Made by a program: the position numbers and the translations under genes
The notes under the pieces: model-generated
Told to the model about the DNA's origin: nothing
Seen by the model: only the letters and a program-made list of their open reading frames with translations
Databases searched by the model: none
Shown here: in pieces, positions 1-8,141 of the stretch
Layout of the letters: each line of letters begins with the position of its first letter
Numbering within the stretch: position 1 is the first letter of the stretch
Assembly (NCBI GenBank): GCA_031548875.1
Contig: JAVBQQ010000033.1
Coordinates: 49,605-113,604, forward strand
From: JAAYCI01 sp031548875
GTDB taxonomy: Bacteria; Bacillota; Clostridia; Oscillospirales; Ruminococcaceae
DNA: 64,000 nt
Direction of reading: 5' to 3'

Positions 1-514
1 CCAGCGTCACATAGCCGTGGGCGTCCAACTTGGCTGGACAGTTGTACTTGCAGGGCGAGGTGCCCCGCTTGTCGATGGCGACCTTGTTGGGCACCGCCTG
101 GGCAAACGGTTTATACACCGCCTGCCGCGGGCCAATGCCCTGGTCAAATTCGCTTTTCACCGTCACCGGGCAGACGGTGATGCAATCGTCGCAGCCCTTG
201 CAGGTGGCCTCGTCCACATAACGGGGCCGACGGCGCACCACGGCCGTCAGGTCCGGCGCCTCCCCCTTCACCTCCACAAGGTCGCTTAAGGTAAGCGTCT
301 TCACCAGGGGATGGTTGAAGCAGCCCGTCACCTTGGGAGCCAGGATGCAGGCGGAACAATCGTTGGTGGGGAATGTTTTATCCAACTGGGCCATGCGCCC
401 GCCGATGCTGGGTGTGCTCTCTACCAGAAAGACCGGCACGCCCATGTCGGCAAGATCGGTGGAAGCCTGGATACCGGCGATACCGCCGCCCACCACCAGA
501 ACGGGTTTTTTCAT
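1..514 (-). CDS. hdrA: HdrA-like FAD/iron-sulfur electron-transfer subunit (C-terminus beyond window)
   Basis: This gene runs off the left edge; 171 N-terminal residues are visible. HdrA proteins carry FAD and several [4Fe-4S] clusters and form the flavin hub of heterodisulfide-reductase-type electron-bifurcating complexes in the cytoplasm. Visible here are the dinucleotide motif GGGIAG (residues 9-14), the HdrA signature with C53 and C56 (NDCSAC), and a [4Fe-4S] motif CKGCDDCITVC (105-115). From about residue 153 the sequence reads SPCKYNCPAKLDAHGYV, which resembles the N-terminal Fe-S segment of GltD/NfnB proteins rather than ordinary HdrA, so the full protein is probably a long HdrA-GltD-type fusion. 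The ATG overlaps the hdrC stop (ATGA), so the two are co-translated. The class is clear; its exact partner is inferred. Confidence 0.88.
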   Translation of the reverse strand, partial: MKKPVLVVGGGIAGIQASTDLADMGVPVFLVESTPSIGGRMAQLDKTFPTNDCSACILAPKVTGCFNHPLVKTLTLSDLVEVKGEAPDLTAVVRRRPRYVDEATCKGCDDCITVCPVTVKSEFDQGIGPRQAVYKPFAQAVPNKVAIDKRGTSPCKYNCPAKLDAHGYVTL

Positions 515-939
515 TGGCTCTTGCCCTCTTTCGCAATGGCGTCCTTCAATAGTTCGTTCATCCTGTCCAGCTTCTGGCGGTTCAGCTCCCGCTCGGCTGC
601 GGCGGCCTGGGCGGCCATCTCGGCGTCGCGCGCGCCCTTCTCCACAGCCATCTCGCGCATCGCGCGCACAACGTCTGCAAAGCGCACGTCCTGAGGGCAG
701 TGTGCCACGCACACATGGCACTGGTTGCATTTCCAGATCTCGTCTCCGACGAGAAGCGCCTCCCGCTCACCGGCCAGTATCTGGCGCATCATGCGGCGGG
801 GGTTGTATTCGTCGCTCAGCTCACTCACCGGGCAGCCGGCCGTGCAGGTGCCGCACAAAAAGCAGTTCAGCACGCGCTCGGCGCCGGGGTGGGCGGCCAG
901 CTCGTTTTTGAAGTTCGGGTCAATGCTTGTCTGGGCCAT
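511..939 (-). CDS. hdrC: Heterodisulfide reductase subunit C-like ferredoxin
   Basis: A 142-residue protein with two classical [4Fe-4S] motifs: C26-C29-C32-C36P and C71-C74-C77-C81P, the layout of HdrC. In Hdr complexes HdrC passes electrons between HdrA and HdrB. The C-terminal third is charged and alanine-rich and probably helical. The start ATG is preceded by CAGGAGGTGGCCC, a near-ideal ribosome binding site. It is translationally coupled to the downstream hdrA by a 4-base overlap. A separate hdrB is not seen here and may lie left of the window. It is separated from metF, the previous gene on this strand, by 226 bases containing a perfect hairpin, so hdrCA may be partly independent of the metVF transcript. 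Confidence 0.9.
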   Translation of the reverse strand: MAQTSIDPNFKNELAAHPGAERVLNCFLCGTCTAGCPVSELSDEYNPRRMMRQILAGEREALLVGDEIWKCNQCHVCVAHCPQDVRFADVVRAMREMAVEKGARDAEMAAQAAAAERELNRQKLDRMNELLKDAIAKEGKSQ

Positions 940-1056
940 AGGGCCACCTCCTGGTCATAGGTTGGTCGTTTTTGTTTAAGATGTCGTTTGACTGGGCATG
1001 GCGGAACGTCCGATATAAGCGGGTGGCGCTCCCTCACGCGGAACTGTCGTTGCTCA

Positions 1057-1085
1057 CGGGAGTTCGCATAAAATGTGAACTCCCG
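1057..1085. repeat. Perfect 9-bp inverted repeat between metF and hdrC
   Basis: CGGGAGTTC and GAACTCCCG face each other across an 11-base loop (GCATAAAATGT). There is no T-run on either side, so it does not look like an ordinary intrinsic terminator. It lies in the 226-base gap between metF and hdrC on the minus strand. It could be an mRNA processing or stabilising hairpin, or an operator; the sequence does not decide. Confidence 0.6.
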
Positions 1086-1165
1086 AGCAGACGCTGCGAA
1101 ACACCGCCCACTCGCATCGGCGCGCTGAACCTGCATACGTATATCCCCGACGTTCGGCCTGGCGC

Positions 1166-2095
1166 CTACACCTTCGGCCGGGGCAGGAAGCCCGCGCGCT
1201 CCACAATGGTGGGCACGATGGACTCCCAGCCGATGGCCATGATATGGATGCCGTGCACCCCTTCGATGCCCTTCAGCCGCTCGATGAGCTCCAGCGCCAT
1301 CTTCACGCCCTCGGCCTCGCGCTGTTCCTTCTCTTCGCCGGCCAGGCGCATGCGGTTGATCATGTGGGCGGGGATGTCCATGCCGGGCACCTCGGCCGTA
1401 GCCTCGATGGACCGGGGCGAGCGGTTGACGATGATGCCGGCGAGGAAATGGGCTTTTTCGTGCAGGCCGCGCTCGCGCACCTTCTCCATCCAAGCCTCGA
1501 AGCGGGGGATGTTGTAGATGGCCTGCGTCTGCACAAAGCGCGCCCCGGCGCGTATCTTCTTCTCCAGCCGAATAAGCTGTAGCGGCTCCGGGTCCGCAAA
1601 GGGGTTGGCCGTGGTGCCCAGGAAGAAGGAGAGCGGTTCCTTCAGCGGCGAGCCGCCGATGAACTGTCCCTTCTCCGCCATGTCCGAAAGACCGGCCAGC
1701 AGCTGCACGGAGTCGATGTCGTACACGTTCTTGCTGCCGGGATGGTTGCCAAAGCTCTGGTGGTCGCCCGAGAGGATGAGCAGGTTGCGCAGCCCCAGTG
1801 CGTAGGCGCCCAGCAGGTCGCTTTGTATGGCGATGCGGTTGCGGTCGCGGCAGGTCATCTGCACGATGGGCTCCACCCCTTCGTCCAGCGAGAGCTTGGA
1901 CGCCGCGATGCTGCTCATGCGCACGATGGCCGTCTGGTTGTCGGTCACGTTGGCGGCGTCCACAAGGCCGGCAAGGTGCTGCGCCTTGCCGCGCACATTG
2001 TCCGCGCTGGCGCTCATGGGCGGGCCGATCTCGGCCGTCACCGAAAAACCGCCTGAATCCAGCAGGGCCTGCAGGTTGCTGATGCGTTCAGCCAT
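1166..2095 (-). CDS. metF: Methylenetetrahydrofolate reductase, catalytic subunit MetF
   Basis: A 309-residue MTHFR barrel protein that reduces 5,10-methylene-THF to 5-methyl-THF using FAD, the last folate step of the methyl branch. The family landmark AEIGPP (residues 21-26) carries the conserved Glu, TDNQ is at about 52-55, and LSGDH is near 109-113. The FAD-site segment around GSPLKEPLSFFLG and the substrate-side sequence FVQTQAIYNIPRFEAW also fit. It overlaps the end of metV by 8 bases. As in other clostridial two-subunit enzymes, the electron donor would be reached through MetV and the Hdr-like proteins rather than directly from NADH; this is inferred from gene order. Confidence 0.95.
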   Translation of the reverse strand: MAERISNLQALLDSGGFSVTAEIGPPMSASADNVRGKAQHLAGLVDAANVTDNQTAIVRMSSIAASKLSLDEGVEPIVQMTCRDRNRIAIQSDLLGAYALGLRNLLILSGDHQSFGNHPGSKNVYDIDSVQLLAGLSDMAEKGQFIGGSPLKEPLSFFLGTTANPFADPEPLQLIRLEKKIRAGARFVQTQAIYNIPRFEAWMEKVRERGLHEKAHFLAGIIVNRSPRSIEATAEVPGMDIPAHMINRMRLAGEEKEQREAEGVKMALELIERLKGIEGVHGIHIMAIGWESIVPTIVERAGFLPRPKV

Positions 2096-2780
2096 CGTCC
2101 TCGCCCCCTCCCCGCGCGATCATGTCCGGCCGGCGCAGCACGCGCGGGCCGCCGTCGCGGCTGGTGCTCCAGTCGCGCACCTCGTTCACCTCCAGCAGCC
2201 GGTCCAGCTGGCCAATGCGGGAGAGCCTGTCGTAGATGAGCTGCCAGGCGCAGTCGGTCTCGCCGCCCAGCTCGCACTTTCCGTTCGCCGAACCGCCGCA
2301 GGGGCCGTTGAAATGGCTTTTGGAACAGCGGGACACCGGGCAGACGCCGCCCGTTTTTTCCAGGATGCAGTTGCCGCAGCCCTGGCACATCTCCGTCCAG
2401 TAGCCAAGGTCGCGGTTCACGCCGATGAAACTGGTGTTCACGCCCGGCACAACAACCTTGTCCGGCCATTTTTCAGCCATGAACTGCACGCCCGCGCCGC
2501 AACCCAGGCAGAGGATGCAATCCACACCCTCCATCTCCGGCTCCATCTCGTCCAGGAATTCCATGTCGCACTGGCGCACCGGGCTCGTCACGTCCACGGC
2601 CACGTTGCGCCCCGCCTGCTTTGCCGCCAGGCGGATGAGCGAGGCCAGCTTGAGCGCCTCTTTCTCGCCGCCGGACATGCACACGGTGACGCAGGTACCG
2701 CAGGCGGCCACGGCGATGTGAGAAAAATCCTTCACCGAGGCGAGGATCTCATCCGTTTTCTTTTGGTCTGCTACGATCAT
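2088..2780 (-). CDS. metV: MTHFR C-terminal-domain zinc/Fe-S protein MetV
   Basis: A 230-residue cysteine-rich protein matching the MTHFR_C (MetV) family found with MetF in acetogens. Clusters of cysteines are CGTCVTVC (27-34), CLGCGAG, CQGCGNC and the family hallmark CPVSRCSKSHFNGPCGG in the middle. In the Moorella/Acetobacterium enzymes MetV holds [4Fe-4S] and zinc and links MetF to further redox subunits. The start codon overlaps the stop of the preceding HdrA/MvhD gene (ATGA) and its own stop lies inside metF, indicating translational coupling and a stoichiometric complex. Confidence 0.92.
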   Translation of the reverse strand: MIVADQKKTDEILASVKDFSHIAVAACGTCVTVCMSGGEKEALKLASLIRLAAKQAGRNVAVDVTSPVRQCDMEFLDEMEPEMEGVDCILCLGCGAGVQFMAEKWPDKVVVPGVNTSFIGVNRDLGYWTEMCQGCGNCILEKTGGVCPVSRCSKSHFNGPCGGSANGKCELGGETDCAWQLIYDRLSRIGQLDRLLEVNEVRDWSTSRDGGPRVLRRPDMIARGGGEDDG

Positions 2781-4222
2781 TCGCTCACCTCCGGTTGGGC
2801 CGCCAGTTCCCGGCCCGCAAATTCCACGATCGCGTCCCGCAGCATGAAGGGCTGCGCGTGGGACGCCTGCACGAAGGCCACGCGACCCCCGGGCAGACCG
2901 GCCGCCGCCAGCATGTCCGTCAGTCGCTCGCTTTGCAGGCGGGCACGGGCGGTGCCCTCAAAATGTTTGCAGGCGTCGTCCGGGCAGGTGGCAACCAGCA
3001 CTTTCTCGTACCGCAACAGCGCGTCGGCCAGTTCCTCCAACCCCAGGCTGCCGCCGCAGGGAATCTCCTTCACGTCCACCTCGTCGGCCATCAGGTCGTC
3101 CAGTTCATCCAGCACCAGCTGCATGCTCAGGGCAGCGCCGTTTTCGCAGGCGTATACCAGCAGCCGGCCGTATAACATGGCGTCCTTGTTGGGGGGCGCC
3201 TCTTCCCCGCGCACGCCCTCCAGCGTGACGGCGTTGCCCGGGCAGACGGACACACAGGTGCCGCAGCCCTCGCAGGCGTCCTGCAGGGGCTGCATCTTGC
3301 GGGCCTCCTTGTCCGGCCGCAGGGCGGCGTGGGTACAGGCGCGGTAGCAGGTGTAGCAGAACACGCACTTTTCGCCCTCCACCTGCGCCTTGGGCACGTC
3401 GGCGCCGGGGGCGGGCGCCAGCCGGGCGATGGCCGCAGCGATGAATGCCAGCCCCTCGTCCAGCCGCTCGGCACGCAGGTCCCGCCCGATGCAGAACACC
3501 CCCCGCCGGCTGGTGAGCGCCGGCGCCAGGAAGTGCTTGTCTTCCAGCAGATAGCCCTGTTCGTCCGCATGCAGCCGCAGCTTGGCCGCAGCCTGTTCAA
3601 AGTCCTCGCCCACCGCACGGCCGCCGTCGGCAAACACCAGCGCGCCGGGTATCTCATACTGCAAAACGCCGTCGGTGGCGCGCACGTCGAAACGGTCGGC
3701 GGGCTTGTCGTACGCAAAATCGATCTTCGTGTACTTGATGAAGGTCACGCCCGCCTCGCGCGCTTTGGCGTAGGCCTGCTCCACGTCCCGCCCGGCCGTG
3801 CGCACGAAGCGCGCGGCGTAGTATACCCGGCGCTTTTTGAGCGCCAGCGCCGTCGCCTCTTCCAGTGCGCGCACCGTGGCCGCCAGGGGCGATTCGCAAT
3901 TGTAGTCCAGCAAAAACAGGAGGGGCGTGCCCTGCGGGATGCCGGCCACAAAGCCGGCCTTGTTCGGCTCATACAACCAGCGGGGCAGCCCGCCGGCGAT
4001 GGCTGGCGGTTCTGTGCCGGGCGTCTGGGTGAACACGACGAAATCGGCCGCCAGTGCACCACCGCCCGCCAACTGCGCGGAAAACCCGCACACCTCACCT
4101 TCCAGGCAACGAATGTCGTCCAGGCTGTCCAGCACGACCACCTCGTTGCCAGCGGCGCCCAAGGTTTGGGCGATGCGGCCGTTGTCCGCGTTTTCGCCCA
4201 TCACGAGTACTTTGGGTTTCAT
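2777..4222 (-). CDS. HdrA C-terminal-like ferredoxin fused to MvhD domain
   Basis: A 481-residue protein. Residues 1 to about 120 form a Rossmann-like domain with no obvious FAD loop. Two ferredoxin motifs follow (CVFCYTCYRAC near 284 and CEGCGTCVSVCP near 315). The last 130 residues are an MvhD/FlpD-type domain (YACENGAA, IPCGGS, ATCPDDACKH), the [2Fe-2S] module that connects Hdr to hydrogenases or formate dehydrogenases. It looks like the C-terminal half of HdrA joined to MvhD, the N-terminal half being the upstream gene. A longer frame extends 40 codons upstream, but the ATG at 4222 has GGGAGGTG just before it and overlaps the upstream stop, so I prefer it. It probably feeds electrons to MetVF. 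Confidence 0.85.
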   Translation of the reverse strand: MKPKVLVMGENADNGRIAQTLGAAGNEVVVLDSLDDIRCLEGEVCGFSAQLAGGGALAADFVVFTQTPGTEPPAIAGGLPRWLYEPNKAGFVAGIPQGTPLLFLLDYNCESPLAATVRALEEATALALKKRRVYYAARFVRTAGRDVEQAYAKAREAGVTFIKYTKIDFAYDKPADRFDVRATDGVLQYEIPGALVFADGGRAVGEDFEQAAAKLRLHADEQGYLLEDKHFLAPALTSRRGVFCIGRDLRAERLDEGLAFIAAAIARLAPAPGADVPKAQVEGEKCVFCYTCYRACTHAALRPDKEARKMQPLQDACEGCGTCVSVCPGNAVTLEGVRGEEAPPNKDAMLYGRLLVYACENGAALSMQLVLDELDDLMADEVDVKEIPCGGSLGLEELADALLRYEKVLVATCPDDACKHFEGTARARLQSERLTDMLAAAGLPGGRVAFVQASHAQPFMLRDAIVEFAGRELAAQPEVSE

Positions 4223-5268
4223 GCGCCGCACCTCCCTTCGGCCGCCGGAGCGGCCCACGCCAGTATCTCGCGTGCGGCCGTCCGCCCGTCGGCGCCGGCC
4301 TCTTCGATGCTCTGCGGCCCGCGGGCGCAGCCGGCCACCCACACGCCCGTTTTCGCGCCGGGCGCAGCCGCGCGAAGGAAGCCGCGCGTGTCCTGCGAAA
4401 GGCCAAACAGCTCCGCCTGGGTGGCGGCGTCGGCTGCGGGATGCACGCCCTCACTCAGTACCACAAGGTCGAACGGCCGCTCGACCATCCCCTTGCCCAG
4501 CTGCTCGTACTGCACGCTGGCCGGGCTGCCGCCGCGGATGCGCAGCGGCCGGCAGGGAATGAACTCGACGCCCAGCCCCTGCAGCTCGGCGAACGCGTCG
4601 GTGTTGGACACCGCCTGCAACTCCATATAGAAAAAGGCGATGCCGCAATCCGGATAATACTGCCGCACCACCCGCGCGGCGCGCGTGGAGTAGGCGCAGC
4701 ATACGCGCGAGCAGAAGAACGCGTCCTCTTTTTTGTCGCGCGAGGCGAAGCACTGGATGAACGCGACGTTCTGCGGCGGGCTGTCGAACAGCTTGTTCTT
4801 CCCGCGCACCAGCAGCGCCTTCTCCAGCTCGGTGCCGGTGAGGACGCCCTGTGTGCCTTCGATCTGCAGATGGGCGGAGATGCCGGTGCTCACGCCCTCA
4901 AAGCCGGTGGCCACCAGCACGGCCTGCACGTCCGGCAGGCGCTGCGGGCCCTCGGGCGTGTGCAGCTCCAGCGCGAACTGCCCCGCCCGGCCAGCAAGGT
5001 CCTGCACGCACGCCTGCGGGATGATCTCGATGTCCGGGTGGTTTTCCACCTTCTCCCACAGGCCGCCCGCAAGGCACAGCCCACAGTTGTGGCATCTGTC
5101 GGTGGCTTTGCAGCCGTACTGGCGCACCCGGCCACCCACCTTCTCTTGTTTTTCCACCAGCGCCACGCCCACGCCGGCGTCCGCCAGTTCCAGGGCGGCG
5201 GCGCAGCCCGCAATCCCCGCGCCCACCACCGCTACTTTCGTCTTGTCCAAAACTCGCATCTCCCCCAT
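4219..5268 (-). CDS. HdrA-like FAD-binding oxidoreductase (N-terminal half type)
   Basis: A protein of about 349 residues with the FAD fold motif VVGAGIAG near the N-terminus, EKQEKVGGR after the second strand, and a cysteine string GCKATDRCHNCGLCL that replaces the usual NDCSACIL of HdrA. Further cysteines (FIQCFASRDKKEDAFFCSRVCC) match the HdrA C-x-S-R-x-C-C region. It ends with a typical FAD C-terminal segment (GVWVAGCARGPQSIEEAGADG). Together with the overlapping downstream gene it reconstitutes a split HdrA plus MvhD. Start choice is uncertain: a TTG at 5322 with AAGG upstream and an ATG at 5259 are alternatives. It is the first gene of the hdr-metVF operon. Confidence 0.82.
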   Translation of the reverse strand: MGEMRVLDKTKVAVVGAGIAGCAAALELADAGVGVALVEKQEKVGGRVRQYGCKATDRCHNCGLCLAGGLWEKVENHPDIEIIPQACVQDLAGRAGQFALELHTPEGPQRLPDVQAVLVATGFEGVSTGISAHLQIEGTQGVLTGTELEKALLVRGKNKLFDSPPQNVAFIQCFASRDKKEDAFFCSRVCCAYSTRAARVVRQYYPDCGIAFFYMELQAVSNTDAFAELQGLGVEFIPCRPLRIRGGSPASVQYEQLGKGMVERPFDLVVLSEGVHPAADAATQAELFGLSQDTRGFLRAAAPGAKTGVWVAGCARGPQSIEEAGADGRTAAREILAWAAPAAEGRCGA

Positions 5269-5406
5269 TTCTGGCTGCCGTTTGCAGGCTGTCGCACGGG
5301 CGCGCCGCCTGCGTTTTTTCAAAAGAGACCTTAATCTATAAATCCATGAATATAGAAAAACTGGGACCGTGGGAAATTTGCCCTTCAGGCACTCATCAGC
5401 GTCTAC

Positions 5407-5931
5407 CTAGCGCCGGGGTTTTTGGGCCGTCTCGCGGAACTCCAACAGCATGAAATCCTCGTTGTCCAACTGCTGCAGCTCCTCGCGATGACGCTTCATA
5501 TTGTCGTCCATCTGCTCCATAAAGCGCAGGAACAATAGTTTTTCCTCTGTGCGGAAGCCCGCCAGATTGCGCGCGTTCACAAACCGGATGATAGCCCCCA
5601 GCTTTTTTGCGGCGTTGCGGCCGCGCACCGTGAGCACCACATGAAAGGCCCGCTGGTCCGCCTCGCTGCGCTGGCGCTCGATGAGGCCGGCGCGCTCCAT
5701 ACGGTTGAGCATGGAGGTGAGGGAGGCAGGCGTCACCTCCAGCTGCTCGGCCAGTTCCTTCTGGGTCTGGCCGTCACGCTCGCTCAGCAGCTGCATCAGC
5801 GGCACCTGCCCCGCACTGAAACCATAGGGATGCACCAGCTTGTCGATGTTCTGGCGGTAGCGGTTGAGCATGGGCCCCAGCATCATCGAAACCTCGCCGC
5901 CAATATCCCGTCCAGCCCGGTTGCCGTCCAC
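5407..5931 (-). CDS. MarR-family transcriptional regulator
   Basis: A winged-helix MarR protein of about 174 residues. The core runs from MLGPMLNRYRQNIDKL through the recognition region (TQKELAEQLEVTPASLTSMLNRME) to the wing (RQRSEADQRAFHVVLT) and a long C-terminal helix. The start is ambiguous: GTG at 5931 has AAAGGTGG nearby, TTG at 5952 gives 181 residues, and ATG at 5886 gives 159. It is encoded immediately upstream of, and in the same direction as, the hdr-metVF operon and is divergent from the corrinoid-activator gene, so it may control both. A 30-bp dyad over its own promoter suggests autoregulation. Confidence 0.88.
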   Translation of the reverse strand: MDGNRAGRDIGGEVSMMLGPMLNRYRQNIDKLVHPYGFSAGQVPLMQLLSERDGQTQKELAEQLEVTPASLTSMLNRMERAGLIERQRSEADQRAFHVVLTVRGRNAAKKLGAIIRFVNARNLAGFRTEEKLLFLRFMEQMDDNMKRHREELQQLDNEDFMLLEFRETAQKPRR

Positions 5932-5953
5932 CCAAAGTCCCACCTTTCCCAAT

Positions 5954-5983
5954 TTTAAATATTTAGAATCCTAACTGTTTAAA
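5954..5983. promoter_or_regulatory. Putative MarR operator, 30-bp dyad
   Basis: On the plus strand TTTAAA (5954-5959) and TTTAAA (5978-5983) flank an inner TTTAG...CTAAC pair arranged symmetrically around AATC, giving an imperfect 30-bp palindrome. It touches the -10 box of the marR promoter and covers the presumed start of transcription, the expected place for a MarR repressor site. Inference from symmetry and position only. Confidence 0.6.
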
Positions 5984-6011
5984 TTGTAGTACAGACAGCC
6001 AACAAATACAA
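5983..6011 (-). promoter_or_regulatory. Sigma-A promoter of marR
   Basis: Read on the minus strand: -35 TTGTAT (6006-6011), 17-bp spacer, -10 TACAAT (5983-5988). It would start transcription near 5976, inside the 30-bp dyad. No equally good promoter was seen directly before the hdr-like gene at 5268, so the operon may be read from here. Confidence 0.65.
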
Positions 6012-6239
6012 TATCATTTTACGATTAGCTCTCAAGTTTATTGCTTTTGCCCAGTAAATTGCCGCAGAGATTGGCAGGATTTCCATCTTTTTCTTGCCCT
6101 GCAATTGTGTTAGTATGATTACAAGTCTGCCGTTTGCCGTATTTTGCAAATGGCTGCGACCCATTTCCCAGCGGACAATGGGAAGTATATCAGGGAAAAT
6201 TAGTTAGTGCATCAAACTATTTTATAGGTGGTTCCACCC

Positions 6240-8012
6240 ATGGCAGACGCTGAACGCCTGACCGCACGGTCGGGCAACAAAGAACTGGATATCGATTTTT
6301 TGCAGGATGAAACCCTGCTGGACGCGCTGCGGCGCGCCGGCGTGTATCTGTCCGCCCCCTGCGGCGGGCAGGGACGTTGCGGCAAATGCCGCGTGCACAT
6401 CCAAAGCGGCGCGCCCGCGCCCACCGACACGGATGCGCGCATCCTTTCAGCCGAAGAACTGGCCGAGGGCTACCGCCTGGCCTGCGCCACCCGCCCGGCA
6501 GCCCGCATGTGCGTGGAGGTGCCCGCCGACGGGGAGGACCGTTTCGACGCACAGGAAGGCTACCAGGCGGGCGGCGAGCTGACACCCGCGCTGCAGTGGC
6601 GCGAAGTGAACTTGCCCAAGACCCCCCAAAGCCTCGCCAAAACGCTGGGCGCCACCTCGCCCACGCTGCCCTTTTTACGCAGCTGTTCTGCCGTGGCGGA
6701 CGCCGAACTGCATACGATACAATTGGCCCGCAGCGCGGCGGGGCCGCTGGCGGCGTCCGCCGCCCGGCAGCCATTATACGGCGTGGCTGTGGATATCGGC
6801 ACAACCACGCTGGCCATGGAACTGGTGGAGCTTGCCAGCGGCAGTGTGGCGGCGCGCCATTCGGCCGTGAACCGCCAACGCGCTTTTGGAGCTGACGTCA
6901 TCTCCCGCATCGTGCGGGCGAACGAGGGCGACCTCGGCCCCCTGTCGGACAGCATCCGCGGGCAGCTGGCCGAGGGCCTGCGCACATTGTGCGCACAGGC
7001 GGGCATCGACCCGGCCTCCCTCCTGCGGGTGGCCATCGCCGCCAACACCACCATGCTGCACCTGCTGCTGGGGCTGTCCTGCCGCCACCTGGGGGCATAC
7101 CCGTTCACCCCTGTCACGCTGGAGCAAATTTCCTTCCGATGGTGCGAAATTTTTGAACCGATATCCGGCTGCGATGCCGAGGTAGTCATCCTGCCCGGCA
7201 TCTCCACCTATGTGGGCGCCGACATCACTGCTGGCCTGCTGCTCACCGGCATCCATCGCCTGCCGCCCGACCAATCGGCGCTGCTGGTGGACATCGGCAC
7301 CAACGGCGAGATGGCGCTGGCGCATGGCGGCCGCATCCTGTGCACCTCCACGGCCGCAGGCCCCGCTTTCGAGGGGGGCAACATCGGCAAGGGCACCGGC
7401 AGCGTACCGGGGGCCATCTGCGCGGTGCGCCCCGGGCCGGGCGGCGGCTTCGAGGTGGAGACGATCGGGGACGAGCCGCCCGCCGGCATCTGCGGCACCG
7501 GCGTCATCGACGCGGTGGCCGCCTGCCTGCACACCGGCGCACTGGAACCCTCCGGCCGCTACGCCAAAGAGATCGGTAAAGAGGGCGTGTTGCTGGCAAA
7601 AGACCCAAGCGGCGACGAGATACGCTTCTCGCAGAAGGATGTGCGGGAGCTGCAGTTCGCCAAAAGCGCCATCCGCTCGGGCATCGACGTGCTGCTGGGC
7701 GAGGCCGGCCTCGCATACGAAGACGTGCACACGCTTTATCTGGCCGGCGGCTTCGGCTACCGCATCCGCCCCGAGAGCGCCGTGGCCATCGGCCTGCTGC
7801 CGCAAAGCTTCCTGCAGCGCACGGTCACGCTGGGCAACGCCTCGCTAGGTGGGGCCGCCCGCCTGCTCACCGACGCCGGCGCCGACACTGCACTCCGGGC
7901 CATCACCGGCATGGCCAGCGAGTTTTCCCTTTCGGAGAACAAGAACTTCAACGATTTGTTTATCCAAAACGCCAGTTTCCCAGGGGATGGGGAGCAAGCG
8001 AAGGAAGCATAG
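6240..8012 (+). CDS. RACo-like ASKHA ferredoxin protein (corrinoid reductive activator family, DUF4445)
   Basis: A 590-residue protein. The N-terminus is a plant-type [2Fe-2S] ferredoxin domain with CGGQGRCGKC at about residues 41-50 and a fourth cysteine near 81 (LACATRP). A linker leads to an ASKHA ATPase domain beginning YGVAVDIGTTTLAME at about 180, with the family signatures AANTTMLHLLLG, DIGTNGEM and GGNIGKGTGS. RACo proteins use ATP to push an electron onto inactive Co(II) corrinoid methyl-carrier proteins, and some relatives serve O-demethylation methyltransferases. No corrinoid protein is encoded in the window, so the target is unknown. ATG 6240 is chosen over GTG 6228 because AGGTGG lies eight bases upstream. 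Confidence 0.85.
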   Translation: MADAERLTARSGNKELDIDFLQDETLLDALRRAGVYLSAPCGGQGRCGKCRVHIQSGAPAPTDTDARILSAEELAEGYRLACATRPAARMCVEVPADGEDRFDAQEGYQAGGELTPALQWREVNLPKTPQSLAKTLGATSPTLPFLRSCSAVADAELHTIQLARSAAGPLAASAARQPLYGVAVDIGTTTLAMELVELASGSVAARHSAVNRQRAFGADVISRIVRANEGDLGPLSDSIRGQLAEGLRTLCAQAGIDPASLLRVAIAANTTMLHLLLGLSCRHLGAYPFTPVTLEQISFRWCEIFEPISGCDAEVVILPGISTYVGADITAGLLLTGIHRLPPDQSALLVDIGTNGEMALAHGGRILCTSTAAGPAFEGGNIGKGTGSVPGAICAVRPGPGGGFEVETIGDEPPAGICGTGVIDAVAACLHTGALEPSGRYAKEIGKEGVLLAKDPSGDEIRFSQKDVRELQFAKSAIRSGIDVLLGEAGLAYEDVHTLYLAGGFGYRIRPESAVAIGLLPQSFLQRTVTLGNASLGGAARLLTDAGADTALRAITGMASEFSLSENKNFNDLFIQNASFPGDGEQAKEA

Positions 8013-8108
8013 GCGGAAGCATCCAGGAACTCAAGGTCAGGAAGCAGAACGCCCGAACAAAGGGACGACGCACACAAGGATATCGTCAGCCGCAAGCCCA
8101 ACAGCGAA

Positions 8109-8129
8109 CATCGCACTGCGTGTGCGATG
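8109..8129. repeat. Perfect 8-bp hairpin in the fhs upstream region
   Basis: CATCGCAC and GTGCGATG flank a five-base loop (TGCGT). No T-tract follows. It lies 5' of the larger fold in the region between the corrinoid activator gene and fhs. Confidence 0.55.
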
Positions 8130-8141
8130 ATGGGCGCGGAA

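Noticed and set aside
5979..6164. A 61-codon minus-strand frame upstream of marR
   Set aside because: No ribosome site, overlaps the marR promoter and dyad, and has no coding character.
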